From the NCBI RefSeq assembly GCF_036246005.1, contig NZ_CP109171.1, positions 7,800,001-7,864,000 on the forward strand: a stretch of 64,000 nucleotides of DNA. The letters run 5' to 3'. Every line of letters starts with the position of its first letter. The stretch's first letter is position 1. The notes below the pieces were generated by a model. That model was given only the letters and a program-made list of their open reading frames with translations. It made no database searches and was not told the origin of the DNA. This stretch comes from Streptomyces sp. NBC_01723. GTDB lineage: Bacteria > Actinomycetota > Actinomycetes > Streptomycetales > Streptomycetaceae. The translations under genes and the position numbers were made by a program. This document shows positions 37,979-48,650 of the stretch, one piece after another.

Positions 37979-39367
37979 CTAGCGAGTCGAGCACGCGCCG
38001 GGTTCCTCGTTCTGCCCCGGCAGCAGTCGCAGGGCGAAAACGGAGCCGTCGGCGTGGACGGAGACGGGGCCGCCCCAGTTCTTGTCGAAGGTGAGGGAGG
38101 GGCGGACGTCGCGGCTCGCGTGGACGAGGGCGCGGTACTCCTCGACGTCGCCTCTGGCGAGAAGTCGGAAGACTTCCTTGTCCACGCCGGAGAACGCCTC
38201 GGCGCGGGGGCCGTTGAGTCGGAAGACGTGGTCGGTGCCGACGTACTCGGTGCCGAAGAGGGTGTGGGCCGCGTCCTGAATGCTCATGCTGGCCGCGTGT
38301 TCGAGACCGGTGAAGCGTTTGCGGCCCTGCCGGTCGGTCAGGTGGCGGGCGGTTGCGTGGCCGGAGCCGGTGAAGGCCATGAGGCCCGCCGCGGTGGTGT
38401 GGGCCAGGGCCTCCTGGAACCAGGCGTAGTCTTTCGGCTGCACGTGGCAGCCCCGTACGGGCTCCGGTGCCATCAGGCCCTCGGCCGGCGGGTGGATGTG
38501 CGGCATCACGTTCGCCTGGAACGGCGGGGCGTTCAGGTTCGCTTCCCGGCCCTCTGCCGGGGACAGTCGCCCGCCACTGCCCGGTGCCTTGAGGGCGTGG
38601 ACGGTCATCGTGCCGCCGTCCGTAGGGAGTTGTGTACTGAACAGCAGACCGGGGGTCTCGTTCCACGCGCCGATGTGGACTGCTTCGGCATGGGCCGAGG
38701 CGGAGGCCAGCTGGTCGGCGGAGGTGGCGGAGTCGCTGTGGTTGCCCTTGCAGACGAGGGGGATGACGAGGGGCGGCTCGCCCGGCCGCCAGACCTCGGC
38801 AAAGTACTGGGGCCGGTAGCGGTACTTCACCTTCTCGCCCTTGTCCCTGCTGTTGAGGGCCCAGCCCGCGCGTAACGCCGTGTCGGCGGGGACGATTGTC
38901 ACCGAATGGTCGGGGAAGCGGCTGCCCAGCATGTGCTCGGCGAGCGTGAGTGCGAATCCGACGCCAAGCTCGCCGGACTGCAGCGACTTGTAGTGGTCCG
39001 CGATGCGGTGGCCTTCGTCGGTGAGGCCGAGGAAGGAGTCACGACCGCCGGCCAAGGCCTGGGTGTACTTGAGTGCGCCCCAGTGCTCCGCCAGCCCCCG
39101 GCCCGCCCCCCGCCACGACAGGGCAGTGGCCCGGGCGAGGGTGTGCAGCACGTCCCAGAGGGTCACTTCGAACTGCCGGGGCAGCTCCGTCGGCAGGATA
39201 GGGACGAGGGCGGGCTTCCGGCGGAGCGGCTCGAGCACATTCTCCTTGCGTTTCTTGTCGTCCGCCGCGATGGCGGCCGTCACCTTCCCGACGAGCGCAT
39301 CGTCCGAGTGGACGGATACGTTCGAGGGTCGGGTCAGGTCTAGGAGTACTTCCTCGGTCGGCTTCAA
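37979..39367 (-). CDS. Unrecognised 462-aa protein with a degenerate nuclease-like motif
   Basis: This long soluble protein has no signal peptide or membrane segment. A TTG at 39367 preceded by AAGGAGG was chosen as start. Residues 64-130 are helical. Residues 185-208 read RPQYFAEVW..., then a strand ending PLVCKG. The spacing resembles the RPD(Y/F)..E ... (V/L)ECKG core of PD-(D/E)XK nucleases, but the Asp is Gln187 and the Glu position is Val205, so catalysis by this site looks lost. The C-terminal half (about 290-462) matches nothing I know. It lies within the panD island beside an AbiE-type pair, so a defence-related or regulatory role is possible but unproven. Confidence 0.8.
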   Translation of the reverse strand: MKPTEEVLLDLTRPSNVSVHSDDALVGKVTAAIAADDKKRKENVLEPLRRKPALVPILPTELPRQFEVTLWDVLHTLARATALSWRGAGRGLAEHWGALKYTQALAGGRDSFLGLTDEGHRIADHYKSLQSGELGVGFALTLAEHMLGSRFPDHSVTIVPADTALRAGWALNSRDKGEKVKYRYRPQYFAEVWRPGEPPLVIPLVCKGNHSDSATSADQLASASAHAEAVHIGAWNETPGLLFSTQLPTDGGTMTVHALKAPGSGGRLSPAEGREANLNAPPFQANVMPHIHPPAEGLMAPEPVRGCHVQPKDYAWFQEALAHTTAAGLMAFTGSGHATARHLTDRQGRKRFTGLEHAASMSIQDAAHTLFGTEYVGTDHVFRLNGPRAEAFSGVDKEVFRLLARGDVEEYRALVHASRDVRPSLTFDKNWGGPVSVHADGSVFALRLLPGQNEEPGACSTR

Positions 39368-39924
39368 CAGCCCTCCTTCACGGTGTGCGCAAGCGGTTCA
39401 CCATCGGGCTGGACCGTACGGAAGGGAGGAACGGCGCACGCAAGTGCGCAGAGGCGCGTGACCTTGGCTTCGGCCCGGGCGGGCCGGCGTCGGCGCCTTG
39501 GCCTCGCTCGCGAGTTCCGCGTTGCCGAGGGGCCTCGGGCGGCAGGGCCCAGCGAGCCGACTTTCGGAGCGGTCGAGCGTCGACCGGTTGATGGTCAAAG
39601 GAGCCGTGCTCCGTGAGCCAGAGCGAGGTCGGTGCCCGACAGATCGGTGGTGCTTGGGCGCACGTCATCCGTGTGTGCAGAGGAGTCTCCCGCATGCCTG
39701 ATGGCTCATCAGGTAAGTCGGCATCCGGTCAGCATGAGTCCCCGCACGTTCCGGGGCGATCGTCCCAACAGGTGCCGGTGCGAAGGGAAAGCCCAGGTGG
39801 GAAAGCCGTCCAGCCCGACCGGAGCGATGTTCCTCACAAACATCGAACGGGGGTGTCGGTGTAAAGTCGAGGACGCCCTTGACCTGCAGAAAGCAGGCAG
39901 GGAGCCGTCTCAGAGGAGTCCCAA
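39368..39924. other. panD upstream region and right junction of the island
   Basis: These 557 bases hold the promoter of the 462-aa gene at the left and the panD leader at the right. GGGAAAGCC is repeated at about 39787 and 39799, and a conserved hairpin leader lies at 39873-39905. No protein gene is supported. Confidence 0.5.
39873..39905 (+). promoter_or_regulatory. Conserved panD leader with small stem-loop
   Basis: CCTGC (39883-39887) and GCAGG (39893-39897) form a 5-bp stem. The same element at 35476 has identical stem arms and a loop one base shorter. It lies 20 bases before the panD ribosome site, so it may act at the RNA level. Confidence 0.5.
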
Positions 39925-40344
39925 GTGCTGCGTACTCTGTTCAAGTCCAAGATCCACCGCGCCACCGTCACCCAGGCCGACCTGCACTACGTCGGTTCCG
40001 TGACCATCGATGCCGATCTGCTCGACGCCGCCGACCTGCTGCCCGGGGAACTGGTGCACATCGTGGACATCACCAACGGGGCCCGGCTGGAGACGTACGT
40101 CATCGAGGGGGAGCGGGGGTCCGGGGTGGTCGGGATCAACGGGGCCGCCGCGCATCTCGTGCACCCCGGTGACCTGGTGATCATCATCAGCTACGCCCAG
40201 GTCACCGACGCCGAGGCCCGGGCGCTGCGGCCGCGGGTCGTGCACGTGGACGGCGACAACCGTATCGTCGCCCTGGGTGCCGACGCGTCCGAGCCGGTGC
40301 CCGGTTCGGACCAGGAGCGCAGCCCGCAGGCCGTGTCGGTCTGA
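39925..40344 (+). CDS. panD: Aspartate 1-decarboxylase
   Basis: This 139-aa pyruvoyl enzyme decarboxylates L-aspartate to beta-alanine for pantothenate and coenzyme A. The self-cleaving site is the Gly-Ser of HYVGSVTID at residues 24-25, which gives a short beta chain and the pyruvoyl alpha chain. The [32 protein letters not shown] core is canonical. GTG 39925 has GAGGAG seven bases upstream. A 5'-truncated copy of this gene's start lies 4.4 kb to the left, so this panD may be an attachment site rebuilt by an inserted element. Two further metabolic genes follow on the same strand. Confidence 0.96.
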   Translation: MLRTLFKSKIHRATVTQADLHYVGSVTIDADLLDAADLLPGELVHIVDITNGARLETYVIEGERGSGVVGINGAAAHLVHPGDLVIIISYAQVTDAEARALRPRVVHVDGDNRIVALGADASEPVPGSDQERSPQAVSV

Positions 40345-40375
40345 CGTACCGATCCAGGGGACGAGGAGCGTGACC

Positions 40376-40720
40376 GTGAGCGACATCGAGATCCGTGACG
40401 ACCGGGCGGCGGGCCGGCTGGAGGCGTTCGCGGCCGGCGAGGTCGTCGGCCGGGTCGAGTACTTCGTCCTGGACGCTCCCGAGCGGGCCCTCGTCCCCGT
40501 CCACACCGTCGTCGAACCGGCGCATGAGGGCCGCGGCATCGCGGGCTCGCTGGCGCGTGAGCTGTACGCCCTGGCATGCCGCGAGGGCGTCGCCGTCGCT
40601 CCGCTCTGCCCCTACGTCGTGAAGTGGGCCGAGCGCCATCCCGAAGAGGCGCCCGCCGCCGATCCGGAGCTGCTGCGCGCGGCCAAGGAGTGGCTCGTGG
40701 CGAATCCCGAGCGCTTCTGA
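40376..40720 (+). CDS. Small GNAT-like N-acetyltransferase (YjdJ type)
   Basis: This 114-aa compact GNAT has the acetyl-CoA motif in VVEPAHEGRGIAGSLARELYALA and a C-terminal LCPYVVKWAERHPE segment, the signature of the short YjdJ-type family. GTG 40376 is preferred because GAGGAG is seven bases upstream; a GTG six bases earlier is too close to that site. It follows panD by 31 bases. In some bacteria PanD maturation uses a GNAT (PanZ), but this small type is not PanZ, so the adjacency should not be over-read. The acceptor is unknown. Confidence 0.87.
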   Translation: MSDIEIRDDRAAGRLEAFAAGEVVGRVEYFVLDAPERALVPVHTVVEPAHEGRGIAGSLARELYALACREGVAVAPLCPYVVKWAERHPEEAPAADPELLRAAKEWLVANPERF

Positions 40721-40769
40721 ACTGGACGGTAGACAACCGACGAGGGCGAGGGACGAAAGGAGCGCGCGC

Positions 40770-41438
40770 TTGCTGGCACTGCTGCACACCTCGCCCGTCC
40801 ACGTCCCGGTCTTCGACGCCCTGCGCGACGCGGCGCACCCGGGTCTGGAGCTGCGGCATCACGTCGACGCCGGGTTGCTGGAACGGGCGCGGCGCGAGGG
40901 GCCCGAGGCGGTGACGGACGCCGTGCGTGGCGTGGTGCGGCGGGCCGTGGGGGAGGGGGCGAGGGCCGTGCTGTGCACCTGCTCCACCATCGGTGCCGTC
41001 GCTGAGGGCGCCGCCGACGAGGCCGGGGTGCCCGTGCTGCGGGTCGACCGGCCCATGGCCGCCGCCGCGGTGGCCGCCGGCCCACGCGTCGTCGTCCTCG
41101 CCGCCCTGGAGAGCACGCTCGCTCCGACGGCGGCCCTGGTCGAGGAGGAGTCCCGGCGCGCCGGCCGTGCCGTGCGGCTGCGGACCCGGCTGGTCGAGGG
41201 CGCCTGGGCGCGGTTCGAGGCCGGTGACACCGAGGGCTTTCTGCGGCTGGTGGCCGAGGCCGCCGAGGCCGTCACCGGTGCCGACGTGATCGTCCTGGCC
41301 CAGGCATCCATGGCGCCGGCCCGGGACTCGGCCCGAACCCGCCTCCCGGTGCTCGCCAGCCCCGCGCCCGGACTGGCCGCCGGAGCGGAGGCGGCGCGCC
41401 TCGGCCACCTGGGCCCGGGGGTTCATGCGGGGGAGTGA
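40770..41438 (+). CDS. Asp/Glu racemase-family protein
   Basis: This 222-aa protein has the aspartate/glutamate racemase fold. The first catalytic-type Cys is in VLCTCSTIGAVAEGA (about residue 70). The second half contains a VIVLAQASMAP motif where Asp/Glu racemases have a second Cys, here replaced by Ala/Ser. With one catalytic Cys missing it may not be a classic two-base racemase; related proteins include hydantoin racemases and decarboxylases. TTG 40770 has AAAGGAG upstream. It may be part of a panD-GNAT-racemase transcript. Confidence 0.82.
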   Translation: MLALLHTSPVHVPVFDALRDAAHPGLELRHHVDAGLLERARREGPEAVTDAVRGVVRRAVGEGARAVLCTCSTIGAVAEGAADEAGVPVLRVDRPMAAAAVAAGPRVVVLAALESTLAPTAALVEEESRRAGRAVRLRTRLVEGAWARFEAGDTEGFLRLVAEAAEAVTGADVIVLAQASMAPARDSARTRLPVLASPAPGLAAGAEAARLGHLGPGVHAGE

Positions 41439-41512
41439 GTGCGGCGGCGGGCGTCGGGTAGGCGGGGGACAAGTCCAGAGCCGACGTCGACGACTGGCCG
41501 GAGGACAGCGCC

Positions 41513-41809
41513 ATGACGAACCCGTATCCGGATCCCGTTCCGCCGGGGCCCACTCCGGGGCCCTCACCAGGTCCGGACCCGGAGCCCCCACAGCCGCACC
41601 CCGACCCGGTGCCGCCACCGAGCCCGGGCCCGGAACCGACCCCGCCGCCTCCGCCCCCGGGGCCCGGCCCGGAACCCACGCCGCAGCCCCCGGGGCCCGG
41701 CCCGCAGCCGACACCGCAGCCGCCGGGGCCTCCCGAGCCCTCGCCGTCACCGATCCCGCCGGGACCGGAGCCGGTGCCCAGCCCGGAACCGGGACCGCCC
41801 CTCACCTGA
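41513..41809 (+). CDS. Extremely proline-rich low-complexity protein
   Basis: This 98-aa protein is more than half proline, with repeated PGPxPxP and PPGPGP motifs (MTNPYPDPVPPGPTPGPSPG at the start). There is no signal peptide or membrane segment. GGAGG lies nine bases before ATG 41513, which supports translation. Such sequence would form extended polyproline helices and would need EF-P for translation. It precedes a large cruciform-like repeat at 41841-41948. Confidence 0.6.
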   Translation: MTNPYPDPVPPGPTPGPSPGPDPEPPQPHPDPVPPPSPGPEPTPPPPPPGPGPEPTPQPPGPGPQPTPQPPGPPEPSPSPIPPGPEPVPSPEPGPPLT

Positions 41810-41840
41810 GGGACGCCCGAGCCGACCGGGGCAACCAAGG

Positions 41841-41948
41841 CGAAGGGGCCGGTGGACGAGTCCCGCCGCGGTCTCACCGCGTCTCGTCGCGGTCTCACTC
41901 ACCGCGATCTCACCGCGGTCTCACCGCGGCCGTCCACCGGCCCCTTCG
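41841..41948. terminator. 18-bp inverted repeat enclosing GTCTCAC repeats, probable bidirectional terminator
   Basis: CGAAGGGGCCGGTGGACG (41841-41858) and its exact complement (41931-41948) flank 72 bases containing several copies of CGCGGTCTCAC. It lies between the convergent proline-rich gene and gnd. The long repeat-filled loop is unusual for a terminator. Confidence 0.65.
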
Positions 41949-41975
41949 GCCTGCCCCGCCCCGCCCCGCTGCGCG

Positions 41976-43415
41976 TTACGCCGTGACCTCCGACCGGTCC
42001 CCGCCCCACAGCGTGTGGAACGCGCCGTCCCGGTCCGTCCTCCGGTACGTGTGCGCGCCGAAGAAGTCCCGCTGCCCCTGCGTCAGCGCCGCGGGCAGCC
42101 GCTCGGCGCGCAGCGCGTCGTAGTAGGCGAGGGCGGCGGCGAACCCGGGCGTCGGCACGCCCTGCCGGGTCGCGGCGACCAGGACCTCGCGCCAGTCGTC
42201 CTGGGCGGCGGCGATCTCCTGCGCGAACGTCTCGTCCGACAGCAGGCTCGGCAGGTCGGGTCGGGCGTCGTACGCGGCGCGGATGCGGTCCAGGAAGGCC
42301 GCGCGGATGATGCAGCCGCCGCGCCAGATCGCGGAGACCGCGCCCAGGTCGATGTCCCAGCCGTACTCCTCACTGCCCGCCGCGATCTCGTGGAAGCCCT
42401 GCGTGTACGAGACGATCTTCGACGCGTACAGGGCCTGCTCGACGCGGTCGGCGAAGGCGGCCGCCTCCGACTCGCCGAGCGCCGACGCCTTCGGACCCTC
42501 CAGCCCCCGCGAGGCCTCCCGCAGCGCCGCGTGCCCGGACAGCGACCGGGCGAAGACGGCCTCCGCGATACCGGACACCGGCACGCCCAGGTCCAGCGCG
42601 ATCTGCACCGTCCAGCGGCCCGTGCCCTTCTGCTCCGCCTGGTCGACCACCACGTCCACGAACGGCTTGCCGGTCTCCGCGTCCACGTGCGACAGCACCT
42701 CGGCGGTGATCTCGATCAGGTACGAGTCCAGCCGGCCGGTGTTCCAGGTGCGGAAGATGTCGGCGATCTGCGCGGGGGAGTACCCGGCGACGTCGCGCAG
42801 CAGCTGGTACGCCTCGCCGATCAGCTGCATGTCGGCGTACTCGATGCCGTTGTGCACCATCTTCACGAAGTGCCCGGCACCGTCGGGGCCCACGTGCGTC
42901 ACGCAGGGCGCCTCGTCCGCCGCCTTCGCGGAGATCTTCTCCAGCATCGGGCCCAGCGACCCGTACGACTCCTTCGAGCCGCCCGGCATGATGCTCGGGC
43001 CGTGCAGCGCGCCCTCCTCGCCGCCGGAGATGCCCGTGCCGACGAAGTGGATGCCCTGCTCGCGCAGTTCGCGTTCCCGGCGCCTGGTGTCCGCGAAGTG
43101 GGCGTTGCCCCCGTCGATGATCATGTCGCCCGGCTCCAGGAGCGGGGCGAACTCCTGGATCACCGCGTCGGTCGGGTCACCGGCCTTGACCATGATCACC
43201 AGGCGTCGGGGCCGCTCCAGCGCCGCCACGAACTCCTTGGCGGTCTCGGTCGCGACGAAGTCGCCCTCGCCGCCGAACTCCTCCACCAGCGCGTGCGTGC
43301 GCGACGCCGTGCGGTTGTGCAACGCGACCGTGTAGCCGTTGCGGGCGAAGTTGCGGGCGAGGTTGCGGCCCATGACCGCGAGACCCGTGACGCCGATCTG
43401 CGCTGTACTGCTCAT
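41976..43415 (-). CDS. gnd: NADP-dependent 6-phosphogluconate dehydrogenase, decarboxylating
   Basis: This 479-aa pentose phosphate enzyme converts 6-phosphogluconate to ribulose-5-phosphate, CO2 and NADPH. GVTGLAVMGRNLARNFARNGY is the N-terminal dinucleotide fold (with GLAVMG) and HNRTASRTHAL is the NADP-binding segment. IIDGGNAHFADT, GTGISGGEEGALHGPSIMPGG and KMVHNGIEYADMQLIGEAY carry catalytic residues, including Lys and Asn. Length matches the long dimeric class. ATG 43415 has AGGAGCC upstream. It is divergent from the rpfD-like gene; in S. coelicolor gnd (SCO0975) likewise adjoins rpfD (SCO0974), as I recall. Confidence 0.97.
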   Translation of the reverse strand: MSSTAQIGVTGLAVMGRNLARNFARNGYTVALHNRTASRTHALVEEFGGEGDFVATETAKEFVAALERPRRLVIMVKAGDPTDAVIQEFAPLLEPGDMIIDGGNAHFADTRRRERELREQGIHFVGTGISGGEEGALHGPSIMPGGSKESYGSLGPMLEKISAKAADEAPCVTHVGPDGAGHFVKMVHNGIEYADMQLIGEAYQLLRDVAGYSPAQIADIFRTWNTGRLDSYLIEITAEVLSHVDAETGKPFVDVVVDQAEQKGTGRWTVQIALDLGVPVSGIAEAVFARSLSGHAALREASRGLEGPKASALGESEAAAFADRVEQALYASKIVSYTQGFHEIAAGSEEYGWDIDLGAVSAIWRGGCIIRAAFLDRIRAAYDARPDLPSLLSDETFAQEIAAAQDDWREVLVAATRQGVPTPGFAAALAYYDALRAERLPAALTQGQRDFFGAHTYRRTDRDGAFHTLWGGDRSEVTA

Positions 43416-43498
43416 TGGGATGGCTCCTAGTGACCTTGGTGTCGGTGGTGCCGGTCGTGTCCGCCAGTATGGCCGGTTCCGCCCCGTGACCATCCTGA

Positions 43499-46214
<2,716 letters not shown>

Positions 46215-46441
46215 CGGCTGATCCTCTGCGTGAGGCGGGGGCACTGGGCCCGGCGCGGCGAACGGTCGTCTTCCATGGACAACACGATGCCGCCTCAGGG
46301 TCTTCCCGTCGTCGTCCCTGAGACTTCATTGGGTCCTACTACCGATGGAGTACGACGACCCCCTCGTCCTCCCCAGGGTGGGCGACTTTCGTCAGGTACC
46401 CCTGGTCGCGACCCCTACGGGGCTTGATAGTACTGCTCTCC

Positions 46442-47380
46442 GTGGACCTCGACCCCGCCCTCGCCGCACTCCGCCCGCTCGGCGGCTTCTTCGTCCTGCA
46501 CGCGTCCCGGCCGTTGCCGCCCCGACCCCTTCCCGCCCTCGCGCACGCCTATGCACCGGATTACGGGGACACCAGCCCGGACGTTCATGTTCCGGTTCCG
46601 CCCGGCGGCCCGCCGGGCGACCTCCTGGCCGACCCCCTCGCCCACCGCGTCCGGAGGGTGGCGGACGCCCTCCGCGCCCCCGAGGCCCGGGTCGCCGCCT
46701 CCGTCGCCCAGCAGGGGCTCGCGGCCCGCCTGTGGTCGGTGGCGCTGGCCTGCGCCGCCCTCACGGGCCGGGTCCCCGACCTCGCCCCGGACCTGCTGCG
46801 CTGGGACCCCGACGCCACCGCCCCCGACGACCTCTGGCTCGCCGAGGTGCGGTCCGCGCGGCCGGCGGACACCACCGCCCTCGCGGACGTCGTGCTCACC
46901 GCCCACCTGGCGCCCCTGACGGCCGCCGTGCACGACAGGTACGGCGTCGCCACCGGGCTGCTGTGGGGCAACGCGGCCTCCGCGCTGGCAGGCGCCGGCC
47001 GGGAACTGGACCGCTGGGCCCGCCGCCACGGCCGTACGGACGCGGCCGGGCGGGCCGGGGCCCTGACCGCCGGACTGCTCGTCCACCCCTTGCTCGCCGG
47101 GACCGGCACCCTCACCGGCACGGCCTTCCGGCGCCGCAGCTGCTGCCTGTACTACCGGGTGCCCGGAGCCGGCGTGTGCGGCGACTGCTGCTTCCCGCAG
47201 CCGCCGGGATCGCAGCCGCCGGGATCGCAGCCGCCGGGAGCGCGGCAGCCGGGAGCGCGGCAGCCGGGAGCGCCGCTGCCGGGAGCGCGGCAGCCGGGAG
47301 CGCGGCAGCCGGGATCGCAGCCGCCGGGATCGCCGCTGCCGGGATCTTCCCGGTCTCCGCAGGCCCCGCGCTCTTCCTAA
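46442..47380 (+). CDS. FhuF-like (2Fe-2S) ferric reductase family protein with pentapeptide-repeat tail
   Basis: This protein of about 312 aa probably reduces iron in imported ferric siderophores. The FhuF-type cluster motif RRRSCCLYYRVPGAGVCGDC (CC-x10-CxxC) lies near residues 228-248. The central part is helical, as in the family. The start is uncertain: GTG 46442 (VDLDPALAAL) or TTG 46424, both without a clear ribosome site. After the iron motif the family normally ends, but here about 60 further residues consist of ten PPGS/QPGA-type pentapeptides encoded by a 15-bp minisatellite. It precedes glgM by 55 bases. Confidence 0.8.
   Translation: MDLDPALAALRPLGGFFVLHASRPLPPRPLPALAHAYAPDYGDTSPDVHVPVPPGGPPGDLLADPLAHRVRRVADALRAPEARVAASVAQQGLAARLWSVALACAALTGRVPDLAPDLLRWDPDATAPDDLWLAEVRSARPADTTALADVVLTAHLAPLTAAVHDRYGVATGLLWGNAASALAGAGRELDRWARRHGRTDAAGRAGALTAGLLVHPLLAGTGTLTGTAFRRRSCCLYYRVPGAGVCGDCCFPQPPGSQPPGSQPPGARQPGARQPGAPLPGARQPGARQPGSQPPGSPLPGSSRSPQAPRSS
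47198..47347 (+). repeat. Ten 15-bp minisatellite units
   Basis: There are ten in-frame units of the type CAGCCGCCGGGATCG or CGGCAGCCGGGAGCG. They encode QPPGS/RQPGA/PLPGA pentapeptides at the end of the FhuF-like protein. Confidence 0.9.
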
Positions 47381-47435
47381 GGCGCCGCGTCTGGGTGACC
47401 ATGAAGGGACCAGCCGCGAAGACGGGAGGTTCCGG

Positions 47436-48599
47436 GTGCGTGTGGGACTGCTGACCCGGGAGTACCCGCCGGACGTGTACGGGGGCGCGGGTGTCCACGT
47501 CGAGTTCCTCGCCCGGGAACTCGCCCGCCTCGTCGACCTCGACGTGCACTGCTGGGGTGAGGGCCGCACCGACGGCGTGCTGCGCCACCGCCCCTGGTCC
47601 GCGCTCGACGGCGCCAACGACGCGCTGCGCACCTTCTCCGTCGACCTGGCCATGACCGCCGCCCTCGAAGGCCGCGAACTGGTCCACTCCCACACCTGGT
47701 ACGCCAACCTGGGCGGCCACCTCGCCAAGCTCCTGTACGGCATCCCGCACGTGGTCACCGCCCACTCGCTGGAGCCCCTGCGCCCCTGGAAGGCCGAGCA
47801 ACTCGGCGGCGGTTACGAGCTGTCCGGCTGGGCCGAGCGCACCGCCGTCGAGTCCGCCGACGCCGTCGTCGCCGTGTCCGGAGCGATGCGCGAGGACATC
47901 CTCGGCTGCTACCCCGCGCTGGACGCCGCCCGCGTGCACGTCGTGCACAACGGCATCGACACCACCCTCTACCGGCCCGACCCCGGCACCGACGCCCTGG
48001 ACCGGATCGGCCTGGACCGCTCCCGCCCGTACGTCCTGTTCGTCGGCCGCATCACCCGCCAGAAGGGGGTCCCGCACCTGCTGCGCGCGGTGCGGGACAT
48101 CGACCCGGCCGCCCAGGTCGTGCTGTGCGCCGGCGCCCCCGACACTCCCGAGATCGACCAGGAGTTCCGCGACCTCTACGCCGGGCTGAGCCGCGCCCGC
48201 GAGGGCGTGCACTGGATCCCGCGCATGCTGCCGCGCCCGGAGGTGATCCAACTCCTCACGCACGCCGCCGTGTTCGTCTGCCCCTCCGTGTACGAACCGC
48301 TGGGCATCGTCAACCTGGAGGCCATGGCCTGCGGCACGCCGGTCGTGGCCTCCCGGGTCGGCGGCATCCCCGAGGTCGTGGCGGACGGTGAAACGGGTGT
48401 GCTCGTCCCCAGGACCGAGGGAGGGGACGACGCGTTCGAGGCGGGCCTCGCGCGGGCGCTGGACTCCGTCCTCGGCGACCCGGCGACCGCCCGGCGGATG
48501 GGTGAGGCGGGCCGCGAGCGGGCGGTGGAGGAGTTCGGCTGGGACGCGGTCGCCCGCCGCACGGTCCGGCTCTACGAGGAGATCCTCAAGCAGGCTTAG
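47436..48599 (+). CDS. glgM: Alpha-maltose-1-phosphate synthase (actinobacterial 'glycogen synthase')
   Basis: This 387-aa GT4 glycosyltransferase starts MRVGLLTREYPPDVYGGAGVH, nearly the same as mycobacterial GlgM (Rv1212c). That enzyme joins ADP-glucose to glucose-1-phosphate to make maltose-1-phosphate for GlgE. The C-terminal GT-B domain has VLFVGRITRQKGVPHLL and CPSVYEPLGIVNLEAMACGTPVVAS with the catalytic Glu pair. GTG 47436 is preceded by GGGAGG. GlgC, which supplies ADP-glucose, is encoded 51 bases downstream, so the two form a glycogen/alpha-glucan operon. Older annotation would name it glgA. Confidence 0.93.
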   Translation: MRVGLLTREYPPDVYGGAGVHVEFLARELARLVDLDVHCWGEGRTDGVLRHRPWSALDGANDALRTFSVDLAMTAALEGRELVHSHTWYANLGGHLAKLLYGIPHVVTAHSLEPLRPWKAEQLGGGYELSGWAERTAVESADAVVAVSGAMREDILGCYPALDAARVHVVHNGIDTTLYRPDPGTDALDRIGLDRSRPYVLFVGRITRQKGVPHLLRAVRDIDPAAQVVLCAGAPDTPEIDQEFRDLYAGLSRAREGVHWIPRMLPRPEVIQLLTHAAVFVCPSVYEPLGIVNLEAMACGTPVVASRVGGIPEVVADGETGVLVPRTEGGDDAFEAGLARALDSVLGDPATARRMGEAGRERAVEEFGWDAVARRTVRLYEEILKQA

Positions 48600-48650
48600 G
48601 CGTCCCGCCCGGGGGCAGCCGAGGGTGAACGAGGGTGAGGGGAGCGGCCC

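Noticed and set aside
39730..39870. A group II intron or reverse-transcriptase-like leader in the panD upstream region (repeated GGGAAAGCC)
   Set aside because: No domain V, no reverse transcriptase frame and no intron boundaries are present.
47198..47347. Regular short repeats that could be mistaken for a CRISPR array
   Set aside because: The units are contiguous 15-mers without spacers, stay in frame with the FhuF-like gene, and no cas genes are nearby.
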